NCBI GenBank assembly: GCA_025766275.1
Contig: JAFKAC010000007.1
Span: forward strand, 2,108,001-2,172,000
Source: Lactarius indigo
Taxonomy: Eukaryota > Basidiomycota > Agaricomycetes > Russulales > Russulaceae
DNA length: 64,000 nucleotides
Direction: 5' to 3'
Positions 33,439-46,513 of this stretch are shown one piece after another (position 1 is the stretch's first letter; each line of letters begins with the position of its first letter). The position numbers and the translations under genes are program-made. The notes under the pieces were generated by a model. That model was given only the letters and a program-made list of their open reading frames with translations, had not been told where the DNA came from and did no database searches.

Positions 33439-34767
33439 GGTGGTTAAGCGGTGCAGTTTGTTAATCCATCGTAGCTTTTAAAAGAGCCAGTACAGCAGCG
33501 CAGCAAGCCGTAGCACGAGGTAGTCGTGTTACGGGCCATGTTTTCGAGCCCCTACGCAGCAAGTGCACAACGTCATGGTCTCACAGAAACCATTCAATTT
33601 AACTCGCACCTGTGGGACTCGGATTGGGACTGGGCTTTGTTGGGCGGTCAAAGTGACGTGCGCCCGCAGTCACAGGTCCCATAGCAAACCGCAAGCGGTC
33701 TGGTGAGCCACTGCGGAAGTTTCTTCGTATCGCAGCAGGAGTTTTAGATAAGATAGTATTCAATCGCTCGTCCTAGCGTCAGCTGCGGACAGGGCCCCCT
33801 CGAAGCACTCAGGCTGCGGCCACTGGCAGTTGCAACAAAAAAGGAAGTAGGTGTGGGAAAAGACGCGTAAGGCGGAATCATAACCGACATTGGGTCACTT
33901 TGTCACTTCTCTCTCGGAGAACTCGCCCCAAGACATTCTTCGGTCTTTTGTGCTCGAGCCAACACATTCAGATCGCCCTCCCAAAAGGCCCTCAAGCTGA
34001 GGTCTGCATTTTCTAGGATAGAAGCATCGGGCCCAGCCAGCGGCTCAAAACCAATAAACGACGGGACATTTCTTCCGGCCATTGATTTTCTCACTCTCAC
34101 TTTGATTCCCTGGCGCGGGACGGAAAAAAAAACACGCGATGTGCTTGTGACCCCATGACGCGATCCGGTGAGGGCGCAGAGAATCTTCAGGCCACATGCT
34201 GATCTCGAAGAATGAAGGAAACATCTGGAAGCGCCTCATTCTCCCTTGAGTTTTGTCCTCCTATGGAGCTTTGGCCACTGGCACAAGCTCCATTGGAGCG
34301 CGTATTTGTCTTCTTTTGTTCACGAAGGACTCCTCATTCTCGCATCTCCAATGGATTTCTCCCACATTTGGGGCCCACCGCGTGAAATCCCCAGACACAT
34401 CTGGTCCATGGCCAAGCCACAAAAATAGCGAGGGTCGCCCTACCGCGTGTCAATGACGCGAACCCAACGCGTGTCACAGATCCATACTCGGGTATCGCTT
34501 TCCGCAGTCGTGCCAATGGTCTTATTTTGAACTCCGCATTTTTGGGTACGTTTTGTCCTCCTTTTACGCTTTCTTTTGGCAGTACTTTAATGCCTTGTCA
34601 TGGCCAAGACCTAACCTTGTGTCGCATGTATTTGTGACCTCAAGTGGCTGCCACCCGTATCTATCCGTTGGACGGTCATGGCAATGGTATGCCCCGACAT
34701 CGGTTGAACGAACAAAGCCCCGTATCTAACACAAACATCCTCCACACCTTCTCGTCTACCAATCCAA
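33439..34767. other. G7 upstream region and gap to orphan gene
   Basis: Positions 33590-33800 hold the BTB upstream block, with AGATAAGAT at 33746-33754 next to ATCGCAGCAGGAG. From 33800 to 34767 no coding region is supported; short frames on both strands overlap each other and lack family features. Confidence 0.45.
33746..33754 (-). promoter_or_regulatory. Conserved GATA-type site upstream of G7
   Basis: AGATAAGAT lies five bases from the conserved GCAGCAGGAG block, about 310 bp upstream of the G7 start. This is the same pairing as upstream of G1 and G2. Confidence 0.38.
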
Positions 34768-35619
34768 CTACTTCTGATGTCTCCTGTGTTCAGCCTCGTC
34801 CTCCCCACCAGCTCCAGCAGTAGCGGCCTTGGACTCTTCAGCCTCCCTCAAATCACTAACGATCCGCTCGAACCACTCCTGCGTGAGCTGATACTCCGGC
34901 AACGAGCAATTTGCCGACACCGGGAGTTCGTCAAGCGCCACCATCGTCGTCGTCGTGCCTGTCACGTCATCCAGAGCAAGAGTCGGTGCCGGACCGACAG
35001 AAGTCGGGAGGGGCCAGTCGAGCGCGCGCGGTGCCGGTACCGTCGCCTGCACTTGCGGATTTAGTCTTGTCTCCGCGCTCGCAGTTGGGTTCCGGCGCGG
35101 GTTTGCTACGCGACGCTGGCGCTCCGCGGCTAGAACCGGGAATAGGCGCCGCGCGACGCACGCGTAGTGCTGGTATATCGTCGCTGGCGAGATGGTGCCA
35201 TCTGGGTCCTGCTCGCGGCAACGTCAGGGTTTCCCGCTCGGTTTATGTAGACAACGGTGCGCACTGACCTCCTTCGCTTCCGCCCTCGGGACGGGTAAAA
35301 GGTGACTCTCTGGCGGTGACGGTGGTGGTGGTGATGATGATGATGTTGATGGTGTTGGACTTGACATACGGCTTGGCGACTCGGATGCGGAACTCCGCGT
35401 CGGTCGTGCTTGGTCGTCATTGGTACTTGCAGTCCGGGGACTACTTTCACTTTGGCTGCGGGTCGCGTGGCGCTGCTTGTGGCAACAACTGGGGGGCGCC
35501 AGACCGGTGGCTTGCTGAGGTAGTGGCCTTGTTCTACTTGTAACGGCATTCGTCGTTGCCATTGCGGAATTGCGAAGGGTAGAGAGGTGCGAGCGAGAAA
35601 AGGTGGGTTCGGGTGGCAT
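34768..35619 (-). CDS. Orphan two-exon hypothetical protein
   Basis: Exons 35619-35269 and 35208-34768 join in phase 0 across a 60-nt intron (GTCAGT donor, GAGCAG acceptor) to give 263 residues. The first exon is Ser/Thr/Pro/Arg-rich with a poly-Ser and poly-Pro run, so probably disordered. The second begins DPDGTISPATIYQHYACVAR and ends with a helical, charged LPEYQLTQEWFERIVSDLRE segment and an Ala/Glu-rich tail. The splice joins two frames that separately look like noise but together give an organised second half; this is my main evidence. I recognise no family. A second ATG at codon 20 could be the start. It lies between the BTB array and CDH1, with no clear link to either. Confidence 0.5.
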
Positions 35620-36667
35620 TGAAAATGCAAGTGCAAGCGCGTGAAATGGGTATAAAGCCCAAGGAGGGGAGTGGGTCTGGCTTTTAATAAGGTTTACATC
35701 CGACGGTGCGTCCGTTGGTCCACGATAAGGTAAGTTACCAACATAATTGGAGTTTCTGTTTTGAGGTCACTAGGAGCGTCCACTTTCTGCACAACAATGA
35801 GGGGCGGATGAGTCACTCGTGTGATTATTGGTCGCGCGTAGTCTGCATCGCTGGCCACACCGCAGCCTTCCTTTTGATGGCAGTCCCTTTGACTGACCTC
35901 GTGTTCCTGCGGTGGGACAAAGGAGGAACACGGAAGCGTATCTAAATGGGGAAAACAATAATGGCCGACGGGGCTCCTTCAGGCTCCGTCAGGCGTGTAT
36001 ACAAATCCACATAGTAGTATCCACACCTCACACAAAAAGGACTCTCTTTATGAGCGGGCTTTGCTTCATTCCTGGGCTTCTGAAAAGTGGCATTGCCTAG
36101 ATTTCAGATGTCGGCTATCCCGCGGAAGTAATTGCGAGAGAGGAAAGGAGAGTGAGAGTGAAAGAGAGTGAGCGAGCACAAATCAAACGACGGATGACAA
36201 AAAGCGAGAGCAGAGAAAAGAGTGAAAGGTGACAGAGTGAAAGGCAGAGAGCATTGTATAGAGGTAGAGGTAGAGACAAAACGAAAGGAAGAAAAAAAGA
36301 AAGGGAAAGGAAAGGAACGAAAAGGAACAGCAGAGCACAGATCGAGATGGGGCAGGAAAAGCGAGAGGGGATTGACTGTGTGTGGTACAGTAGGATAAGG
36401 TGTGGGAGTATCGGCGCATGTATGTGTGCTTGGTTTGTATTGTACGTATAATATTGTGTATGCGTTGTATGAGCAGCAGAGATGGCGGAGGTTCGTGAGG
36501 GTACAGATGGGGTGTGCAGGACGGGAGGTGAAATGAATATTGCAGCCCAGAAACAAAGAGGAAACGGGTATTGGGAGAGAGGGTTAGAGCGTGCAGATGG
36601 AACGAAAGAGCAAGGAGCGCGGCGACTCGAATGTGAGCCTGGCGACATCGTCCCAACGGGCCGCCGG
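35620..36667. other. Intergenic region, purine-rich behind CDH1
   Basis: Positions 36120-36360 are strongly purine-rich on the plus strand (GAGAG and AAAGG words), so the minus strand is CT-rich and several minus frames stay open. This is probably the 3' UTR and downstream region of CDH1. From 35640 to 36110 I see nothing. Confidence 0.45.
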
Positions 36668-38816
36668 TCACCGGATGAGGCGCCCGTAGTCGAGTCGGCT
36701 TTCCCGGCGTGATTCCCCACCTTCGCGTTTGGGAAATGCGTTCCAGAAGCGGAGCGTCTCGTCTCCGGCGCCTGTGACGATCGTCTCGCCGTCGGGACTC
36801 ATCGCAAGGTAGAGCACGCGGCTAGTGTGGCCCGTGAGCGATACGACCATGTCCAAGGACGGGTACTTCCAAATGCAGATTTGGTTCTGGGCAGCCGTCG
36901 AGGAGAAGCCATGTGTCGAAACGATCTCGTGCGATGTGAGCGACCATGTCAGGTTGCAAACCTATGTAGATTAAGTCAGCTTCGGCAAAGCGGTGAGAGT
37001 AAGGGTGATAAGGCGGACGCACCTGGCTCCCGGTGTCCAGTTCGCTGAGCATGTTTCCAAACTGCACGTTCCAAAAACGGATGTGTTTGTCCTGCGTTCC
37101 CCCGCCGGTTGCAAGGACGCCCGCGACGTGAGGGTCCCACGCCAGTGCCTTGACGGCTGCCGTGTGTTCGTGAAACTTCCACAGTGGCGAGTCTCCCGCC
37201 GGCAGCGACTGCGCAGCGGCGCCGCCTGTACTGCTCCCACCCTCTTCTGCGTTTCCTGAGCCACTTCGCGTTGCGGGTCGCCGCGAGCTCCGTAGATCCC
37301 ATATGCAGACCTTGTTGTCGTTACCTCCGCTCGCGAGTAGGCCACCCTGTGCCGCGCTGTCCGAGTTCCAACGTAGGCCGCACACCTCCTGACGGTGTCC
37401 AGCGCTTTTCCGGAAGGGGCGTGTTCCAGGTTCGCGTACGTCTCGATGATGTACCATGCGGTCGCGCGATCCCGAGCTCAGCACGTGTGAGTTCCATGCA
37501 AGTGCGCCTATTCGTTGTGTGTGTGCCTGTTGGTAGGTTCGTTGCAACTGCAATGTATGCGCATCATATATGTGCAGTCGCCCAGTAAGCGTGCCAACTG
37601 CGAGTGTTGATCCCTTTTGTACCCACGAGACGGAAGAGACTGTGTCATTTGTACTAGCCAAGTCACAGAGCTTCGACACGACGGCGGTATGTGCCGTCCA
37701 GAGGTAGACGGAGGAGCCAAGGCCGACACCAAGCACGTTCGTGCTCGACCAGTCAACGAGGTTGAGATAAAAGTCATCGGCTAACTCGGGCGCATCGAGC
37801 ACTCGGTACGGCGTTTTGGATACGCTGCGTAGTTGTCGTCGCGGGCTCTCGAGAATTTGTCGACTTTCTTCGCGCACAGGGCTCATTGAATACGCTTCGT
37901 CGGTCGGCTTGTCTAAACGTCGTTTTGGTGTAGAAGGATTTGAGCCAGAGGGAGAGTTGTACGAGAACAGTCGACGGCGGCTTGGGGTAGAAGGGGCTGT
38001 GGTAGCATTGGATGAGGAGGCACTTGGGCGAACTGGAGAAACCGGGCGACGAGGTGATGGGGGTGTGACCTCTGTGTGCAGTATCGATGTAAAAATCGCG
38101 TTGGCTTGTTCTACACGAGGAAATGGGTCAGCAGATGACAAACCGCATATATGTAGGTACAATGGCGAAAGAAAAACACGGGGGGAAAACAAAAATAGGA
38201 GACGTCGTCTTTGGCTATTGAACGAGGTGGCCCGCAATCAAAGTTTTTAAAATGAAATTTGTGACCTGCGGGGGGACGATAACGCGTCCCGGCCCGTCAT
38301 TTCCGGAATACGAGGGATGTTGACGGCCAATTGAGGGCATTACGGGGGTGTGGAGACGAGGAAACAGGGAAATGGAGAATACATGTGGGTCGATGAGGGC
38401 CGAACCGACCCCACTAGTCCGAGTTGGGCTGTGCGAAGGAAGAAAGCAGAACGCTCACCTTTGGCAGCATCCGATTCAGTAGGCATGGCCCTATGTCGCG
38501 ATGGGGTGGATGGCCCGCTCTCCTCCATAAGATTGTAGGATGTCCGCAAGTCACCCGCGTCGCGTGATGGGATGAAACGGTCGCCATAGTCCTTGTTAGG
38601 ACGGTGAAGCTCCGTTGGGGACTCCGGTCCCGCGCTTTCGCTCGTGCTGGGTCGTGACGAGTCGAGAGAAGGGGTCGATACAGGTGCGACGCCAAAGATA
38701 GGGTTTGTACGTGGCCGACTGCGACGTGGGCCTTCTTCGTCAGGATCTTGCTGAGTTGCTCGGAGCCGCTTGCCAAAAGGCGAATTCTTGAGACCGGACA
38801 TTGGTTTGTAGGCCAA
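36668..38816 (-). CDS. CDH1: APC/C activator of the Cdh1/Fizzy-related type
   Basis: Exons 38816-38459, 38110-37023 and 36961-36668 give 579 residues; introns are 348 and 61 nt. The C-box DRFIPSR is at residues 79-85. The [20 protein letters not shown] block just before the propeller is diagnostic for Cdh1 rather than Cdc20. WD40 repeats follow ([64 protein letters not shown]). The protein ends in the IR dipeptide that docks on the APC/C. Cdh1 recruits substrates with D-box or KEN motifs to the anaphase-promoting complex from late mitosis through G1. The N-terminus has many Ser-Pro/Thr-Pro sites, the usual target of inhibitory CDK phosphorylation. The first intron is several times longer than others in the window. 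The gene is head to head with SPT7. Confidence 0.93.
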
Positions 38817-39315
38817 ATAGGATGGGGCTATTGCAGCTGTAGAGTTGGTGATGGTTGTTGTTGATTAGCGATATCGAGAAAGCGAGAGGCCTATTCCGCT
38901 AGCATAGATGAAGGATGGCGACAAAAGCGAAAGCGCAGAGATAGCGAGAGTGTCGAAGGATAAAACAGCGAGATGAGAGCGCTATTCGACTCTCCCCTTG
39001 GCACTTTCAACTTTTGACTTTGACCGAGCGAGCGCGGGTTGGGTTAAACGATGGACTCGACGCGACGACGCGCGACTCGACGCGGCGGCAGCTTAATTAT
39101 GTCAGCAATCATTTATCTCCGCTTGGGCTTGCAAAACATCTCGACACCACGAATGGCCTTTTTCTCTGCTCCACGTTTTAGTATATTCGCTGTAACGGTA
39201 TCGAGCAGATATTCCAGCTATTCTATTGGCACTGACTGCAGTGTTGAAAATAGACCACGGACGCCAAAGGTTCGGCAGTTCGCGGATACATTGAAGCGGA
39301 GACTGAACGACCAAG
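38817..39315. promoter_or_regulatory. Shared CDH1 / SPT7 divergent promoter region
   Basis: CDH1 starts leftward at 38816, and the first confirmed SPT7 coding sequence runs rightward from about 39316. The region must contain both promoters and the unresolved first exon(s) of SPT7. No clear TATA box was found. Confidence 0.45.
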
Positions 39316-42300
39316 GTGCCCACGGATGGCGCGCCGCTGGATACAAGGCTGAATGGTGCACTGAGCCATGAACGTGAGTCAAACTCTGCCATCCACCACC
39401 AATTTCTGCGCTCTGACGTCGTGAAGAACCTTCTGAGGTCCTTGGCCAACAGTCAGGTCAAACCATCAATTCCCGACGTTGATCTCAAGCGTCTCCTTCA
39501 GGTGGTCAAGGACAGCCGAGTGAGTGCAATCCAATCGTGCCTGACACTATGACTGCATATATTCACTTGCTGCTCTAGCAGAAACAACCCCACGATGCAA
39601 AACTGGTGGATCCATTCTATGACGCTCTCGAGGACTTGCTGCATGATCTCCGCACCGTCACAATGGTGTGTCTCCCCGTTCCGAACTACCGGCGCGCCTC
39701 TGACCTCATTTGTCCATCCAGGATAACCATGATGCCGACGCCTTTATCAAGCCCGTATCCAGGGCGGATGTACCGGATTATTATGACAGTACGTTTCCGT
39801 TGTCTTTGACGCCGATACCCAGATGTTTACCCCCGCCACTTAGTCATAACGAACCCCATGGACTTCCAGACAATGGGTAAGAAAGTTAAGCAGAAGCAGT
39901 ACAAGTCAAAGAAAGAGTTCAAGGACGACCTCGATCTCATCTGGTCTAATTGTTTTGTTTACAATGCTACTGAGGTGCGTCACTCGTACTTTTTGCCTCA
40001 TCCGCCTCAACGACTGTCCAGAACCATCCCCTCCGCCTTTGCGCCACGCGCCTCAAAGCCAAAGCCGAACACCTTCTCAAGTATATTACTGACCGTAAAG
40101 AGCGCGCCGATCCTCCCGTTCCTGTCGACCTCTCTGGCCGACGCGCTCCGTCTCACCCTCCGACTAGACTAAACGGCATAAATGGCCACGCACATACGCT
40201 CTCGTTCCTGGCTTCACGCCCGCCAAGTAGCAACGACACGAGATCGGGCCGGCGTCTCACTCCCGCTCTCACCCCCCCACGACGCATCCCCGGTCAGAGT
40301 TTTCCAGACTCTCCGGCTATTGTACGCACGGCAGACGGAATGGCCGCCATTCTGGAGCTTGAGCGGTCCCTCGACACAGTGCTCTCAGAACCTGGGCCAT
40401 CGAACCATGCTGAGGCTCTTGATGCGCTCTTGTGCTCTTACATTGGGGATTCGGATTCAGATGCAGACGCAGACGGTGAAGCCGACAGCGATAGTGAGGC
40501 TCTGGCAGTGGACGGCGCCACGGGCGACAAGCGTAAGCTGTTCGTAACCATCCAGTAACGTTTGATTTCTCTGCACGGTGCTAATACTTTCCTTACAGAA
40601 ACGGTATTATCGACATTCGCATCCGTAAGCGCCCCCGTCTGGCCGCGCCTCGAACCCCCCATACTGTCGAGCTCTGGTGGGACGCACAGTCGTCCGACGC
40701 CTTCATCGCGAATTCCCTCCCACCTCTCCCTTCCCTCTCCTCCTCCGGCCCAGCCCCTCCATCCTCTTCACCTCGGCAGGAAGAACAATCTGCAACATCG
40801 AAGAGACGGAAGAAGCGCCCGCGGAAACCCGCCCCACCTCGCCCGCGCTCGCTGCTGGCGATGATGAACTCGAATATCAGCACGCAGCGGCGTATGCGAC
40901 GAACCCACGCCAAGTTTGTCGCGCTCGGCGCTGCGTCTAATAATGCGGGCGGGGACGATGGCGATGGTGGTGACCTACCGACAGCTGGCGTATCAACGGG
41001 GTTGGCAGGCGACGTCGACGGCTCCGAGGATGCGGAAGTTGTTGCTGTAGATGAGCGACCGTGGCCCGTTCCGCGGCCGAGCCGGAAGGCTTTACAAGAC
41101 GGTTTCGTTGATCCGAGTCCAGATATCGGTGAGATGGCTTCGGAGAAGTGCATGCAGTGGGTGAATCGGAAAATCTTGGAGCATATCGGGTTCCAAGGTG
41201 CGTTCTTTTTCTTGATAGTAGGGGCTGCGACTATATGAAGCCCGTATGCACAGGATCGTCGCAGTTGGCGCTGGATGTACTTACGGGAATAACCGTGGAA
41301 TATCTAGCAAATGTCGGGCGAACGTTCCGCTTCTACCTCGATAAGTATTCCAATACGATGACCTCCGAGGTGTGTCATGACTTCCGACTCCTTGGTGCGC
41401 TCGCATGTTGACGTGAATTGTTCTTAGGAAATCATTCTCCATTCCCTTTTCGAGAGTGGCGTATCTCGCATTCAGAACCTCGAACGGTATATCAATGACG
41501 ACATTGTGAGACACGGGAACCGTCTGAACGACCTCGAGAAGAAGATCGTGAATGTATACCAGGAGTTCACTAGCGCCGAGGCCATCGATGACGATACACT
41601 CTTTGCTAACGAGGATGATGAGGAAGAAGAGAGCGCATTTGTTATGTACGCGCTTCTCCTTCTTACGTCCCAGCTGATACAGCACTAACACAGTTGTGCA
41701 GGGGCCAATTCACAGACGACATTGGCGAGGACTTTCTCGGCCTGCGCGAGCTCGGAATCGCTGCCGAGTTGGGTCTTTCGTCTCTCTCAATACCGAAACG
41801 ACTTCTTAAGGGCAAGAAGAACGCCAAGGGCCCAAATGCGACGTACGGTTCCCTCTCCCTCACCCCTCCCCTGCCACCTTTACTGACACGCCCTCTTACC
41901 ATGATAGCGCCAAGTCCGCGGAGCCTCCACCGCCGTACCCGCCACCACCACCATTCGTCTTACTGACAGCGGAGAGCGTAAAGAATCAAATCGGACTGTT
42001 GCGCAACTTTTACGAGCTCCGTCTTGCGAGTGCAAGCGCGAGCGGCGTGGCTCCCGTCGTGCTCCAGGACGACCCGCCGAATCCCTCCCAAGCGAAGCTC
42101 GGCCCGCTCGGGCAGGTGATGCGCCCGAGCAGCGCAGCGATCGCCGCAGCCGCGTCCGGCTCGAAGAAGAAATCCAAGCCAAAGGATTCTACCGCAACAG
42201 TGGCAGCTGTAAATGGTGTACCCTTGACGAGGGTTGGCGGCAGTACTTCCGCAGACGCTGGGACTATGCAGTCAGCGGGGATGTCAGGGGTAGCGATGGG

Positions 42301-42589
42301 AGCGGCGCCCGGATCGATGGGCATGGTTCAACCCGCGACACCCGTGCTCAGTCCGCAGATGGCGTCCGCACCTACTCCGATATCCGCATCTGTTGTCCTG
42401 TCGGCCCCTACCATGACAGGTATGGCGACGCCCACGGGGGCAACGCCTGCTCCCGAGCAACAGACACCAAAGAAAAAGGGTACACCTACTGCTGCGGCCA
42501 GCGGCGGGCCCGGCGCCGGAGGTGGCACGGGCAAGAAGCGCGGGCGACCGCCAGAGGGTTTACCACCTATCGTCGTGGCGAGTGCATGA
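39316..42589 (+). CDS. SPT7: SAGA complex subunit Spt7 (first exon unresolved)
   Basis: Exons from 39316 (preceded by an AG) join in frame: 39316-39519, 39579-39665, 39722-39788, 39844-39974, 40022-40554, 40599-41197, 41254-41369, 41428-41645, 41702-41842 and 41908-42589. There is no in-frame ATG in the first of these, so an upstream start exon is missing from my model. A bromodomain (PVSRADVPDYYDIITNPMDF ... WSNCFVYNATENHPLR) lies at about 39590-40070. A histone-fold region follows (ALDVLTGITVEYLANVGRTF, 41258-41480), the surface that in yeast pairs with Taf10. FTDDIGEDFLGLRELGI comes later, and the tail ends in an AT-hook-like KKRGRPPEG. Spt7 scaffolds SAGA, the nuclear histone acetylation coactivator. 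Acidic DSDSDADAD and basic RRKKRPRK stretches separate the domains. Confidence 0.88.
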
Positions 42590-45264
42590 TCAGACACATG
42601 TAGAGGGGAGGGGTGTTTTTTTTTTTTTTTTTTCTCGTTTTGTGTGGTAACTTATTACTGTCACCCTTGTTCTTTTTTTTTTTTTTGTTTATATATATAT
42701 CCTACGGTACTCTTTGACGACCACATCGGCTGCGGTAAGCTATTTTGTATAGAATTTTCCTCCTGCTGCGGATCTCATATAAAGATTCAAGCAATGATGG
42801 GTGTGCGAAAGAGTTGCTTGTTTATTTACGGGATCTTTGTGTTGCAGAGTTACAATGGCTAGCTACGTTTTCATCTACCCCTCAAAGACCTTGGGCCTGT
42901 AGGATACCACACTCTAAAGGCTTGCGATCAATCGTAGAGGGAAAAGACCCTATTCGTGGGAGGTGTGAATCATTTCCGGGCATGCTTGACCCGGCCAACC
43001 CTAATCAACATCTACCTGGCCAAGCGGCTCTCCTGTCCTTGCTCCTATCGGACGTGCATCTTCGCGCGGACGGTTGGCACGTTATGTAGTTTATTGTATC
43101 AGAGCCACCAGAACACCCAATCCACTTCTCACTCTCCACCAACCCCCACTACGGCCACAGAAAGCCCTGATCTACTCAAAAGGTAAACCGAACCGCGATG
43201 CGACCGATGCAGCACGACTTATCGTCTGCCCTTTGAAATATTTATATTTCCCATGGGCCGTTGATTGGAGTCTGACGTCGGCTTTGTGCTGTCCCATCAC
43301 CAAACTTGATACACATGACACGGTAGTGGCCAAGATACCCGCCCTTTGGGTGATCGTAGTTGTAAGCAAGACCTTATTTTACGACTGTGTCAGTTCGAGA
43401 TCTCCGTTTATCATCTGGGGCACCAGATACGCAGCTTTGCTTGTGTTATGTAATGCTGGCTCTCCCGGGCTAACATAAACAAACATGGACTCTAAAAATT
43501 TTCCCCCTCTTGTTTACTTCCGCTTCAATGGCGCCGTGTCGCCCACTACGCAAGATCGTGGCGTCGAGATAGCAGCGAAGACGAGGTGCGTACTCCTGTT
43601 CCCCTTCAACGTGCTATTGATTCTGACCAACGCTAGGCTTGCTGGCACTGGGAGAACGGGGGTAGCGAAGACCGGCGGCCACACTGTCGTACAGAAATCC
43701 ACGGTTATGTGGCCGCCCCACATTACCGTTGATTTCTGCACGACAGATGGATTCTCATATGACTACACACCAGGTCTATCCAACCTGCAAAGCATGTGAT
43801 GGCAGGCAAGTCAATTCATTCCCCATACTGGCATTGGTCTCCGTCCTGGAGAACAGAGGGCTAAGCAGCGTCGTCGCCCGCCCGACATACTCTTATATAG
43901 CTGTTTAGAAAATGTAGAGTTCAAACGATATTTGATCCAGTTATCAAGTTCCTTTCCTGTCCTCGTGCGCCCGATTTGGTGCCCGCTTTTGTTCATTGTT
44001 GCGCTCGTCATCTCCCTTTCGGCTTCTTGCACTCTCACTCGCCGACTGAACTGTGCACCTTTCAAGTTGTCACCTGACCAGCTGTCTCGTGCAAGCTTCG
44101 CCCTGCCCACCTTACATCAAGGTGTTGTCAGATGGAGATGTGTCATATACTGTACAGCAGGACATCAGGCATCATACGTCACGATTATACTACTCCAGAT
44201 TCTCCTCGACTCAATTACTGTAGGCTAAGGGCGGCAGACGTGTGAATCATGAGCCCAGTCCCATCAGCGCCGTTCCTCCGTTCTTGGAGAGGAGGACGCC
44301 CGTCCCGTAATAGTATTCAGTCTGATTATCTGATTCGAGGGGATAGCCTGGGGGATGGCCGATGGCCATATCGTAGAGAACAAAAGAGGCGCTATGCAAC
44401 TATTGCTGCATATAGCTGTACCTGTAGACTAAGCATCGTCGCGTCATCATCGCGTCACTTGACGGAGTACGATGTATTGCGTTTCGTCTGAGATATGGGA
44501 CGTTTGCCCAGGGCTTGGGTACGCCATGACCTCGATATAGTGCAATACAATCATGCGAATCGTTACTATGCTTCCAGTGTGGAAAGAAGATGGTGGCGTG
44601 CCCTTTCCCCCAGTAGTACAGCATTGATTTCATGGTATCGATTTCCAGAGCGAGTCACCGTGCCAGCATTTCTGCCGACTTGTCTGCCGAGTAATAAGTT
44701 AGCATAGCAAAATATACGCGGGCCCTTGCTGCAGAGCCTCGAAGCTTCGGGCTTCAGCCAGGTCTCCGAAATCCCCGCCTCGGTGGCAATGCGAGGGTCC
44801 CTCATGATCGTGCTGTGTTTGTGGTATTTTTCGATGAGCTCCGGTGTGAGCCCACTCGTTGCCGATAAGCGGTGAAAGCTGGCCAGAGATACTCTGGAGA
44901 TGCCTCGCCAACTCGGAAGGGCCATGCGTCGGGGCTGTGCGCGGACCCGTGATTACCCAGATTGCATTAGGGGGAGAGCGGCAATGGCCGTGGTGGAATC
45001 GATAGCACTGCCTGGCTTGAAACTCCTCTCTGCTCCTCTCCTCTCCATTCTTCAGTTCATAGCGGGACGCTGTGCAATATCGCCTCACTTCCACGGTGCT
45101 AAAGCGCCAGAACAATTGAATTTGCCTGTGGCTGTGTCTCAAATCTCTCACATATATAAACAACCGTGCGACCTTCTATCTCATCTATTCGATTTCGACT
45201 TCGTTTACTCACACACGAACACACACACACACAACTCACCCTCAGCCCCTGAATATACGGAAAC
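42590..45264. other. Long intergenic region between SPT7 and first PEF gene
   Basis: T runs at 42616-42633 and 42673-42686 follow the SPT7 stop. A strong imperfect palindrome lies at 43684-43746 (separate entry). A short CA repeat is at about 45215-45236, just before the first penta-EF-hand gene. I see no convincing coding region in between. Confidence 0.45.
43684..43746. repeat. Near-perfect 63-bp palindrome (hairpin)
   Basis: The left arm begins CTGTCGTACAGAAATC and the right arm ends GATTTCTGCACGACAG. Over about 29 bp per arm only three or four positions mismatch, with a loop of a few bases around 43715. As RNA or single-stranded DNA it would fold into a long stem. Because of the symmetry both strands translate to similar peptides, a by-product of the palindrome. 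Confidence 0.8.
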
Positions 45265-46316
<1,052 letters not shown>

Positions 46317-46479
46317 ACCGGGTGATGGGCCGAAGGAGAGCTTGATTAGCTAGAAATTGGTTTGGAACTTTTTTTGTAGGAGAATGAGAAAGAAAGCTAC
46401 TTGTACAGTACGTTGAGCAGCCTAGTATTTCGAAGATCTGGATCCCCGTATTGTGAATTGTGTTTGTTGTTTCCTTGCC

Positions 46480-46513
<34 letters not shown>

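Noticed and set aside
35224..35619. Calling the two minus frames at 35.1-35.6 kb as separate genes
   Set aside because: A 60-nt intron joins one of them to the downstream frame at 34768-35208; the other is then an out-of-frame shadow.
36104..36720. Three overlapping minus-strand open frames (150-201 codons)
   Set aside because: They come from a CT-rich strand, are Ser/Leu/Phe/Pro-rich in every frame, and lie behind the CDH1 stop.
43088..43102. TTGTATCAGAGCC resembling an initiator-tRNA primer-binding site of a Copia element
   Set aside because: Two mismatches to the usual TGGTATCAGAGC, no LTR boundary before it and no gag after it.
44566..45163. Two minus-strand frames (119 and 154 codons) with a plausible helical stretch (GLTPELIEKYHKH)
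   Set aside because: The two frames overlap, neither has a recognisable domain, no splice joins them convincingly, and a plus frame covers the same bases.
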